Positions 6,201 to 10,899 of a stretch of DNA of 11,924 bases are shown here, in pieces. The stretch spans positions 1 to 11,924 of the forward strand of contig QAXH01002537.1 in the NCBI GenBank assembly GCA_004335635.1, in the 5' to 3' direction. Positions within the stretch are counted from its first letter, which is position 1. Every line of letters begins with the position of its first letter. The stretch is from Chloromonas sp. AAM2. Taxonomy: Eukaryota; Chlorophyta; Chlorophyceae; Chlamydomonadales; Chlamydomonadaceae. The position numbers and the translations under genes were made by a program. The notes under the pieces are model-generated. The model was given only the letters and a program-made list of their open reading frames with translations. It was not told the origin of the DNA and made no database searches.

Positions 6201-8679
6201 GGTGGCTAGTGTTCCATGCGGAGCCTCCTGAGGCGCTCTGTGACAGCAGGCTGTTGGACACAAAGGCAGCAAACTGCGCCGCCAGACCCCCCTTCTTGGT
6301 GGCCGGGTCAGGGCGGGGCGGCTGGCACGACATTCCCGCAAGCGCGTCGAATGCAGCCTGCAAAGGTGCCCCGCTTGCGCCCTCAGGCCCCTCGGGAATG
6401 CTCGCCATCTCGCCGGATCCGCCGGACCCACCCAGTTCGCCTGTACCGCCCAGCTGGCATGAACCGCCTGTACCGCCTGTACCGCCTGTTGACTGCACTG
6501 AAGTGCCAGTGCTGCCAAAGGGTGCTGCTGAGCTGGCCAGGGCCTGTGAGTTGTTCAGGGCCGCTGCTGCTGCTCGCATGCTCAGCTCCTGCACATGCAC
6601 AGCAATGATTGTCAGTTCCACAGTTAGTTTTCACCAGCTGTCGCCTTTTTCGCAGCATAGCCAGCATTATACAAGTGGCACTGCAGCCGCCAGACAGCCT
6701 GTACCGTTTTCCTCTGTTGTTGCCTGAAATGAAATGGAATTGGCAAACAGCTCAGGAAAACCAACACGCCAGAGAGCCTGCGCAGTTAAGTGCTTCCCTA
6801 CGAAAGGGACAGGAAAACAGCCCACAGGAAAATAGTCCCAGCAGTTTCCACTCACCGCCACTGCTGGTGCTGCATCGCTCCACAGCTGGGCCACTGAAGC
6901 CTCCAGCCACTCCGCTGTCAGCTGCACCTGCCGCCGGCACGTCTGCTGCTCAGTGAACAGCTGGCACAGAGTGATTTCCCCATTCCCAACCAGTGAAACT
7001 TGACTTGCTTTACGTAGCCTTTCGCCGGAAGAGAGAGCGTCTGTAAGCAACCCGCCACCGCCTCTCGCAACTACCGCTTGAGTCAGCGCCTTTGCCGCGC
7101 CCATGCCTGCGCCCTGCGTAGCCCCGCCTTCACCACCGGCCATGGGCTGCAGGGTTGGTGCAGTGCTGATCCTTGCACAGTCTGGGGTCGCCAGCTGTGG
7201 CTGTGAGAGGTGGGAGGGCAGGACGGGGACGGAGGCGCGGCCTGCGGCCGGTGATTGGCGTCCGGTTTGATAGCCATCTGCTGTGCACGGACTCGCTTCC
7301 CCGCTGTTCCCCGGTCGGGCTCCGCCGTCTGCCGCCCCCCCACTCCCCGGCCGCCACACCCCCGCAGTGCACGGAACGCTGGCATCCCCGCTGTGCACCA
7401 CCGCCGGCATTGGTGGCAAACCCACGGGCCCCGGCCGTCCCTCCTCTCCTGTCATCATCTGCTGCGTGCTGGCAGCGCGTAGCATCGCATACTGCGGCTG
7501 CTCTCCGGGCCCCAACCCTGCGTGGAGTGCCTTCCGGTGCTTGACCAGCGGGGACCTGGGCGGGCTTGTGTCCACCTTGGCTCGTGTGCTGCTTGTGCTG
7601 TTTGCAACAAACCGAGCCAGCTGAGCTTCCAAGCTCTGTGTGACTTCACTGTCAAGGCCAGAAGGCGGCTGAAGCTCAATGGTTTGTGGGTTGCGGAGGT
7701 AGCGGCGGTGGCGGGTGGCGGGGGCCGCCTCAACTACGGCTTCATAGGGGTTGGAAGGGTTGTTTCCAAGCAGCAGCGTGTTGAGATGCTGCTTTCGGTG
7801 AGGAGGTCGGCCACCTGCAAAAGAAATGCATTGATGAACAGTCAGCTCGCCTGCCTACTGCCAACTCAAAAGCTGGCAGTCTTCACACGAGCATGAGCAG
7901 GCTGTTATGCACAAGGGTGCTTGGTCACGTGCCCCAGTGCCTGGTATCGCTTGCTGTGGCTGTAAGAGCACACCTGTTCTAGGCCCTTGGGAGATTGGCT
8001 GCTGTCTGTTGTGCACGTCCTGTTTGTTGCCCCTTCCCAGGCGGTGCGCAGGAGATGCCTGCCTCTGCATGTAGACACCAGGGGCAACAACACACAGCGC
8101 GTCGCACGGGAGTCGCGGTGTGGAACGTGTCAGTGAAGCGGCCCAATGCCGGATGCCCAAGGTTGGTCCGCCAAGATTGCGAGCAGCCTAACGGTTCATG
8201 CATTGGCACAGCCGAGTTCTTCAGAAGTCTGTCAACGCTGGAACGCATGGTAGTTAATGACCATGGTATCCATAACTGTGTGGCGTGCATGCTCTCTCAC
8301 ACAATGCGGTGTCAAACGAAGCTACCCTTGTGTTTGACAAGAATTCGGGGCTGCGGCAAGCTAGGCAGCAGTTATCCAGAGTCCGTACCTCCTGGCTGCC
8401 ATACAAGGGTACAGATGCGTCTATAGGGGGCAGCAGCACCCCTGCCCCATGCAGTAAGGGATAGCCACCCTCCTGCACAAATCAAGTTAGAAAGCGCATG
8501 AGTCAGGTGCAAACGGATGTGCTTTGTGTGGGCTGAACGGTGTGTGATGGGTAGGGTGGGTGGGTGGGTGGTACGGTTACTCAAGCATGCAGCCTCACCA
8601 GTGGTTCTGGCGTGCCTCTGACCACAGGGGGTGGGAATAGAGCCTTGTCCAGCCGCTGCATGCGCAATACTTCGTCCAT
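152..8679 (-). CDS. Gene 1: 16-exon coiled-coil protein of unknown family, about 1009 aa
   Basis: Exons in transcript order: 8679-8599, 8472-8389, 8064-7974, 7814-6856, 6588-6178, 5752-5568, 5041-4885, 4508-4416, 4212-4093, 3601-3515, 3080-2984, 2457-2345, 1804-1670, 1316-1104, 682-608, 280-152. Every intron is GT-AG and all phases join without a stop. The ATG has a TGA in the same frame 9 bases upstream, G at -3 and G at +4. Layout by residue: 1-85 Pro-rich N terminus; 86-405 low-complexity Pro/Gly/Ala/Ser region with a helical end; 406-542 with a Gly/Thr linker; 543-756 coiled-coil exons; 757-789 acidic helix; 790-942 disordered Ser/Pro/Glu tail; 943-967 with a TQT motif; 968-1009 C terminus. 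I see no catalytic motif, signal peptide or membrane segment, so a cytoplasmic scaffold is likely. A centriolar or ciliary role is possible but unproven. Small unseen exons or different splice sites remain possible. Confidence 0.72.
281..607 (-). other. Gene 1 intron 15
   Basis: 327 bases, GT-AG, ending CCTGTCTCACAG. Nothing notable inside. Confidence 0.6.
608..682 (-). CDS. Gene 1 exon 15 with TQT motif (residues 943-967)
   Basis: The acceptor CCCCTGTGCAG|GGC, behind a long pyrimidine tract, and the donor GGG|GTAAGC bound 75 bases, phase 0 at both ends. It encodes GWVPKNLVESATQTEPPQED and then NTLMG. ESATQTE at residues 951-957 matches the TQT-anchored motif recognised by dynein light chain LC8; the Pro/Glu surroundings suggest it is exposed. 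Confidence 0.72.
683..1103 (-). other. Gene 1 intron 14
   Basis: 421 bases, GT-AG. The exon 14 frame stays open well into it, but the GTAGGG donor and the phase match to exon 15 argue for splicing. No other feature seen. Confidence 0.6.
1104..1316 (-). CDS. Gene 1 exon 14 (residues 872-942)
   Basis: The acceptor TTTTTGCAG|GAG and donor AGAAAG|GTAGGG bound 213 bases, phase 0 at both ends. The first half is Glu/Gln/Ala-rich (EPPAAVQEQAQLKEQASQ) and acidic. The second half is Ser/Arg/Pro-rich (SLPPLSSRASRTSQLNTSRS), ending in GSPRK, a segment with many potential phosphorylation sites. It looks mostly disordered. Confidence 0.78.
1317..1669 (-). other. Gene 1 intron 13
   Basis: 353 bases, GT-AG, flanked by phase 0 exons. 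Nothing notable seen. Confidence 0.6.
1670..1804 (-). CDS. Gene 1 exon 13 (residues 827-871)
   Basis: The chosen acceptor is CCCGCCTACAAG|GCG, preceded by pyrimidines; the donor is GAG|GTGGGG. This gives 135 bases in phase 0 at both ends. The product runs from RQPRTGVKAPGHDMGG through an acidic patch (ADEEEALSPDSRAALAYM) to GRTVLE. The acceptor is an AAG, less usual than CAG: a CAG at 1773-1771 would break the phase, while AAG|GCA at about 1780 would keep it and drop nine residues. The right border is duplicated with a period of 87 bases. Confidence 0.6.
1802..1975. repeat. Diverged tandem duplication at the exon 13 acceptor (87-base period)
   Basis: About 1802-1885 and 1889-1975 share CCTTGT, CATCTGCA, CATGCAGTA and GGCATGG at matching spacing of 87-90 bases, with several small gaps. 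The unit includes the exon 13 acceptor region. Confidence 0.65.
2033..2079. repeat. (CCCA)n followed by (CA)n microsatellite, gene 1 intron 12
   Basis: Five CCC runs separated by single A (2035-2053) lead into CA repeats. On the gene 1 strand this is five GGG runs with one-base spacers, able to form a G-quadruplex in the pre-mRNA. Confidence 0.8.
2345..2457 (-). CDS. Gene 1 exon 12 (residues 789-826)
   Basis: The acceptor TTCCCTACAG|AG and donor GCG|GTAAGT (near perfect) bound 113 bases. The first two bases complete a Glu codon carried over from exon 11. The product is polar and Pro/Ser/Asp-rich (SLQPDDMPSPAPVTRADEP), probably disordered. A second possible donor at ATG|GTCAAT is weaker. Confidence 0.72.
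2691..2982. repeat. Minisatellite in gene 1 intron 11
   Basis: About 290 bases of variants of CTTGTCACACCC and CTTGCCACAGCC (11-14-base units). On the gene 1 strand this reads as GGGTGTGACAAG, so the array starts within the GTGGGTGTGACC of the exon 11 donor. All three plus-strand frames stay open because of the repeat; these are not genes. Confidence 0.85.
2984..3080 (-). CDS. Gene 1 exon 11, acidic helix (residues 757-788, then phase 1)
   Basis: The acceptor TTATGTAG|GAC and donor GGCAG|GTGGGT bound 97 bases, entering in phase 0 and leaving in phase 1. The product is very acidic and Ala-rich (DAEEAHFVAEEAMTAVAAAD, then DEADELVDNVLA). The phase 1 exit is matched by exon 12. The donor sits at the edge of a long minisatellite. 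Confidence 0.72.
3081..3514 (-). other. Gene 1 intron 10
   Basis: 434 bases. Holds a 13-base direct repeat TGAGAAAACGTGT at 3115-3127 and 3137-3149, and a CACGTG-rich stretch next to the exon 10 donor. No exon seen. Confidence 0.6.
3515..3601 (-). CDS. Gene 1 exon 10, coiled coil (residues 728-756)
   Basis: The acceptor CGCTTCAG|AGC and donor GAACAA|GTAAAC bound 87 bases, phase 0 at both ends. The product is a charged helix (SAMEDDMQKLRAIEAGLRHM followed by VSTASKVEQ). A second donor, AAA|GTGGAA, ending the exon at 3524, is also phase 0 and would remove three residues; GTAAAC is preferred as nearer to consensus. A degraded copy of the exon start lies 108 bases upstream. Confidence 0.72.
3560..3735. 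repeat. Duplication of the exon 10 start and acceptor (108-base period)
   Basis: About 3668-3735 is a diverged copy of 3560-3627. It keeps the CCCTTCAG acceptor and AGCGCCATG start but has substitutions and a TAG after 13 codons, so it is a degraded exon start in intron 9. Confidence 0.8.
4018..4140. repeat. Tandem duplication of the exon 9 end and donor (69-base period)
   Basis: Bases 4018-4071 and 4087-4140 differ at one position in 54. The 4087-4140 copy is the last 48 bases of exon 9 with its GTGAGT donor; the other lies in intron 9 with its own GTGAGT. Reading through to the distal donor meets a TGA after four codons. Confidence 0.88.
4093..4212 (-). CDS. Gene 1 exon 9 (residues 688-727)
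   Basis: The acceptor CACGTGCAG|CGT and donor TCCATG|GTGAGT bound 120 bases, phase 0 at both ends. It encodes RDREQLINTVSYTKGQASS and then a Val/Ser/His/Met segment. The last 51 bases plus the donor are repeated almost perfectly just downstream in the intron. An earlier donor (ATG|GTGCAA at about 4145-4140) would also keep phase and would shorten the exon by 17 codons. Confidence 0.68.
4416..4508 (-). CDS. Gene 1 exon 8, basic coiled coil (residues 657-687)
   Basis: The acceptor CGTTTTGCAG|GAG and donor GTACAG|GTAGGC bound 93 bases, phase 0 at both ends. The product is strongly basic (ELRTQRHTHRRSAWRLAKK), then LKNTQTQLALVQ. The charge pattern fits a helix continuing the coiled coil of exon 7; the basic patch could bind nucleic acid or tubulin, but nothing here tests that. 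Confidence 0.8.
4818..4855 (+). repeat. TGTGACC repeats in gene 1 intron 7
   Basis: Four TGTGACC units, three followed by TCTG, lie near the exon 7 donor. The rest of this 376-base intron (4509-4884) shows nothing further. Confidence 0.7.
4885..5041 (-). CDS. Gene 1 exon 7, coiled coil (residues 604-656)
   Basis: The acceptor CTCACAG|GATG and donor AGAAAG|GTGTGA bound 157 bases, starting with the last base of an Arg codon. It is one of the clearest coiled coils in the gene: Leu608, Leu622, Leu643 and Ile650 fall on one heptad position, and Leu619, Leu626 and Leu633 on another, with motifs such as AERDALLRENDKIILYYRK. The first 30 bases of the exon and its acceptor are copied about 81 bases upstream in the intron. 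Confidence 0.82.
5011..5126. repeat. Duplication of the exon 7 start and acceptor (81-base period)
   Basis: Bases 5092-5126 match 5011-5045 at 32 of 35 positions, covering the first 30 or so exon bases and the ACAG|GATG acceptor. Reading from the copied acceptor leads into the spacer and a TAA. Confidence 0.85.
5057..5090. repeat. Degenerate telomere-like repeats in gene 1 intron 6
   Basis: Contains TTAGGGTTTAGG, ATTTAGG and CAGGGTTTGGG, variants of the plant and green-algal TTTAGGG telomere repeat. It fills most of the spacer between the two copies of the exon 7 start. Confidence 0.55.
5568..5752 (-). CDS. Gene 1 exon 6, helical (residues 543-603, then phase 2)
   Basis: The acceptor CTTCATGCAG|GTT and donor GCGCAG|GTGGGT bound 185 bases, entering in phase 0 and leaving in phase 2. 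The product is an Ala/Leu-rich helix (for example LLACLWNLQTGLLDAGLSAA) that turns into a charged coiled coil (EAGAEELRDNVR). The phase 2 exit is matched exactly by exon 7. Confidence 0.78.
5753..6177 (-). other. Gene 1 intron 5
   Basis: 425 bases, GT-AG. Exons 5 and 6 join in phase 0 without it. I see no repeat or further exon. Confidence 0.65.
6178..6588 (-). CDS. Gene 1 exon 5 with Gly/Thr linker (residues 406-542)
   Basis: The acceptor CATGTGCAG|GAG and donor CTGCAG|GTAGGC bound 411 bases, phase 0 at both ends. It opens with an Ala-rich helix (ELSMRAAAAALNNSQ) continuing that of exon 4. Then come Gly-Thr and Gly-Ser tripeptide repeats at about residues 438-466, a Pro/Gly segment, and LAAQFAAFVSNS at residue 507, which resembles a stretch in exon 4. 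It ends in a Gln/His-rich helix. Long reading frames on the plus strand here are shadows of this exon. Confidence 0.8.
6856..7814 (-). CDS. Gene 1 exon 4, large low-complexity exon (residues 86-405)
   Basis: A pyrimidine-rich acceptor ending TTTTGCAG|GT and a donor GCG|GTGAGT bound 959 bases, the largest exon. The first part holds NTLLLGNNPSNPYEAVVEAA and a basic HRRYLRNPQ stretch, the most domain-like piece of the protein. Next comes a helix with LEAQLARFVANS (from residue 147), then about 190 residues rich in Pro, Gly, Ala, Ser and Thr that look disordered. The end (ITLCQLFTEQQ to LWSDAAPAVA) is helical and runs into the coiled coil of exon 5. The in-frame TTG at 7632 is not a start: the frame is open through to the acceptor. 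Confidence 0.8.
7974..8064 (-). CDS. Gene 1 exon 3 (residues 56-85, then phase 1)
   Basis: The acceptor CTACATGCAG|AGG and donor ACAG|GTGTGC bound 91 bases entering in phase 0 and leaving in phase 1. The product is basic and polar (Arg, Gln, Asn, His). The exon is required to keep frame: exon 2 joined directly to the strong acceptor of exon 4 would hit a stop after 26 codons, while this exon supplies the missing base. The composition suggests a disordered linker. Confidence 0.6.
8065..8388 (-). other. Gene 1 intron 2
   Basis: 324 bases between exons 2 and 3, GT-AG. A long minus-strand frame crosses it but has Cys/Trp-rich non-coding character. Nothing else seen. Confidence 0.6.
8389..8472 (-). 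CDS. Gene 1 exon 2 (residues 28-55)
   Basis: The acceptor TTTGTGCAG|GAG and donor GAG|GTACGG bound 84 bases, phase 0 at both ends. The product is a hydrophobic, Pro-containing segment with YPLLHGAGVLLPPID in the middle and no charge clustering. It is too short to assign a fold. Confidence 0.65.
8549..8568 (+). repeat. G-quadruplex-type G runs in gene 1 intron 1
   Basis: Five GGG runs with one- or two-base spacers lie on the plus strand, the template strand of gene 1, in its short first intron about 30 bases inside the donor. Confidence 0.7.
8599..8679 (-). CDS. Gene 1 exon 1 (start codon, residues 1-27)
   Basis: Starts with ATG GAC GAA and ends CTG|GTGAGG, phase 0. It encodes a charged start (MDEVLRMQRLDKALF) followed by PPPVVRGTPEPL. 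The start is supported by an upstream in-frame TGA (positions 8688-8686), a favourable ATG context, and phase agreement with exon 2. The alternative frame through the same bases, also beginning with an ATG at 8689, does not join exon 2. Confidence 0.65.
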
Positions 8680-8981
8680 GCCTCCTCATGCGCCCGCTTA
8701 TAGCAGGAAGCGGTTTTCAGGGCGGCATCCGGCCTGAACAAATCATCGTATCGCCCGCGCCATTGTTAACAGGGAGTTGCTTACACATCAACACAACCCC
8801 TGTTTTCGCACAGAAGCCCGCTGTAGCAGTTGGCGGTTTTCTTGCCGTACTTGATGATCCACTGTAAAGTCCAGTGGCAAGCACATCAGCCAACACGGCT
8901 CAATTAATGCAGAGTGATAACAAGGACACGACAAGAAAATTACGCCAGGACACGGCGCTGTTGCTGCTGCTGACAAGGTAG

Positions 8982-9005
8982 GCTCATTAAATAGGTTTAA
9001 TGAGC
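8982..9005. repeat. Perfect 10-base inverted repeat with 4-base loop
   Basis: GCTCATTAAA (8982-8991), loop TAGG, then TTTAATGAGC (8996-9005). It could form a hairpin or be a binding site for a dimeric regulator. It lies between the divergent genes, about 300 bases from the gene 1 ATG and 360 from that of gene 2. Confidence 0.7.
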
Positions 9006-9325
9006 AGCAAAAGACGAAGGTCGCAATTCTTAGCCTATGGAGGGTGCAAGACTCGCTCGTCCCTGAACGTAGGGGCTGAGTAATTGATGCACATCCCATA
9101 ATCCCAACGAAGGGCGTAGGGCTCCAAGCGAACCTCATTGTTGCTGCGAGAATGCAGGTCTCTTGAGGCATACACCAGTACTTTTATTCCGTCTAGTTCA
9201 CAAGGGAGCTCAGCCGCAGCTCACTGAGAACCTTCCAACTGGGGGTTCCACTTACCTCAAGCTAGATTGATAGCAGCTCCAGTCAGCCCAAGGAGGCTCA
9301 CAGCAGCTGCATCTGAGTGACAGCT

Positions 9326-9332
9326 TATAAAA
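9326..9332 (+). promoter_or_regulatory. TATA-like box of gene 2
   Basis: TATAAAA lies 37 bases before the gene 2 ATG. A start of transcription about 30 bases downstream would leave a 5' leader of only about 2-12 bases, so either the leader is very short or transcription starts elsewhere. Confidence 0.45.
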
Positions 9333-9362
9333 GGTTGATGTGAGCAAAGCCATCACATCAAC

Positions 9363-9496
9363 ATGGGCTGTGCAGCTTCTAGCCAGCCACAGCCAGAGAG
9401 GCCAGCTCGCAGAGGCCATGGCGTGGGAGAGGCACAGGACGCTGGCCACCTGGTGCCCTTGGAACACGTGCCGAAGCGCTTGGATGAGTTGCAAGG
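9363..9496 (+). CDS. Gene 2 exon 1 (start codon, residues 1-44, then phase 2)
   Basis: Opens with ATG GGC TGT GCA GCT TCT and ends CAAGG|GTGAGA after 134 bases. The product is MGCAASSQPQPERPARRG followed by an amphipathic stretch ending HVPKRLDELQ. Met-Gly-Cys with Ser at position 6 fits N-myristoyltransferase substrates, and Cys3 fits palmitoylation. The nearby Arg residues (13, 16, 17) could add electrostatic membrane binding. Confidence 0.72.
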
Positions 9497-10861
9497 GTGA
9501 GATAAGGATGCATGCTGTGGCAATGAAGCATGGAAAACGCACTGAGCATGGGCAGTGTTTGAGCAGTATGCCACAGCGCGATTGCCGAATGTGCTTGAAA
9601 AGACGCAGTCATGTTTCATAGCATCCTTACTGTGGCAAATCAAAACCACTTCAAGGACGTTTCCCACAGGCCACATGCATATGTAACAGAACCTGGCCAA
9701 CAGGGTTGCTGCACATTAGCGTATAAACAAGCATGAGAGGATGAGTGTGGGGCTTGCAGTGCAAATGTAACTCACAAGCTGATGTGACACACAGTCCACC
9801 AACTGCACAATCTAGCAGCTTGCAATCACGTGTTGACCAGCGCGATGCCCTCGACCAATGGCAAACCTGCAAAATGGGATGGGACTCTCAAGTGGCATGC
9901 CCTCACATGGCATGGGATGGGACTCTCAAGTCCTTGCAATCCTGCACACAGGGCGAGGCGATGGTCATGCTTAAATGATGGTCTTGTTGGGACTGCTGGT
10001 GTAAATGCTTACATAGAGAAGAGACCTGTAACTCAACATGGGTTCACTCCAGGTTCACTCCTGGTTCACTCACATGAATAGGCTCCTGGTTCACTCACAT
10101 GAGATGGTGCCATGGCACAACAGACTCTTATGTTGAGTTGAGATGAGAACAGACAGGAAACCAGCAACTGATAGAGAGACCACTTACATGGGCTGGCGTT
10201 GTGCTCCTCTCACCAAGCTGGCCTCTGTTCTGCCGCTCCGTGCAGGCACATGACAAGCCTGACCCAGTCAGTTGCACAACTGACACAACTGACCAACAAC
10301 TTGCAACGAGAAAACGACAATCTGAAGTTACAACTGCCATGGTGAGGCGACCAACATGGTGAACGCAGCCAACACCTGCACTTGCCATGTGTACATGATA
10401 TGATCCTCCTATATTCACACAACTAACAGTGCCACGTGACTGATAACAGTGTGCTTGCTGTGTGTGCAATGCGCTGAGGCACTGGCTGACATGTATGATA
10501 ACAACATTTATGGCTTACCAGCCCTAATGCCCGCTGTCCTCAGAGCGAAGCAGGCAACAATTGCTGCTGACTGACCAGCAGTGTTCTAGATTCCACTAAA
10601 GCTTGCAATGGACAGCCTGAGCTTTGCTCTCACTGGGCGTAGTCATGGTCATTTGTCGGGTGCCTCCGCGTGCACTGATGGTAGCAGAACATCTATCTGC
10701 GTCCCCGCACTTGCCATGCATCAGTGGGCCGTGTGGCACACCCGCCCGCCTGCCTGCCTTACCTTGCACCCACATCACTTACATCCGATGCTGCCTGCCC
10801 GCCCGCCTGACCGACCGCCTGCTTTACCTTGTATGCACTCAGCATAAGGACATACAGTACA

Positions 10862-10899
<38 letters not shown>

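Larger units (their letters stand above)
8680..9362. promoter_or_regulatory. Divergent promoter region between the two start codons
   Basis: The two genes point away from each other across 683 bases that hold no convincing exon. Seen inside are a TATA-like box before gene 2, a perfect inverted repeat near the middle, and a TATAAG on the minus strand (8702-8697) only 23 bases before the gene 1 ATG. That last site is too close to place a transcription start before the ATG. A minus-strand reading frame at 8788-9171 lacks coding character. Confidence 0.55.
9497..10245 (+). other. Gene 2 intron 1
   Basis: 749 bases, GT-AG. Contains the two direct-repeat clusters noted separately. A stretch at about 9804-9870 encodes SSLQSRVDQRDALDQWQTCK in one frame, which looks helical, but has no good donor after it, and exons 1 and 2 already join in phase. 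Confidence 0.55.

Noticed and set aside
6185..6727. Long plus-strand open frame (180 codons) over 6185-6727
   Set aside because: Antisense shadow of gene 1 exon 5; the minus strand has splice sites in matching phase and helical protein character.
7173..7624. Several plus-strand open frames opposite exon 4
   Set aside because: GC-rich antisense shadows of the largest gene 1 exon, with Arg/Pro/Cys-rich random-looking translations.
7630..7632. TTG at 7632 as a start codon
   Set aside because: The frame is open upstream to a strong acceptor at 7817-7815, and the upstream residues look coding; nuclear genes rarely start at TTG.
8697..8702. TATAAG on the minus strand as the TATA box of gene 1
   Set aside because: It is only 23 bases from the ATG, so a normal start about 30 bases downstream would fall inside the coding region.
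8788..9171. Minus-strand open frame of 127 codons in the intergenic region
   Set aside because: Cys/Pro/Leu mix with no heptads or splice-site fit; it crosses the inverted repeat and has no join to gene 1, which has its own start at 8679.
9252..9700. Minus-strand open frames opposite gene 2 exon 1
   Set aside because: They are antisense to the MGC-start exon and rich in Cys, Trp and His with no splice context.
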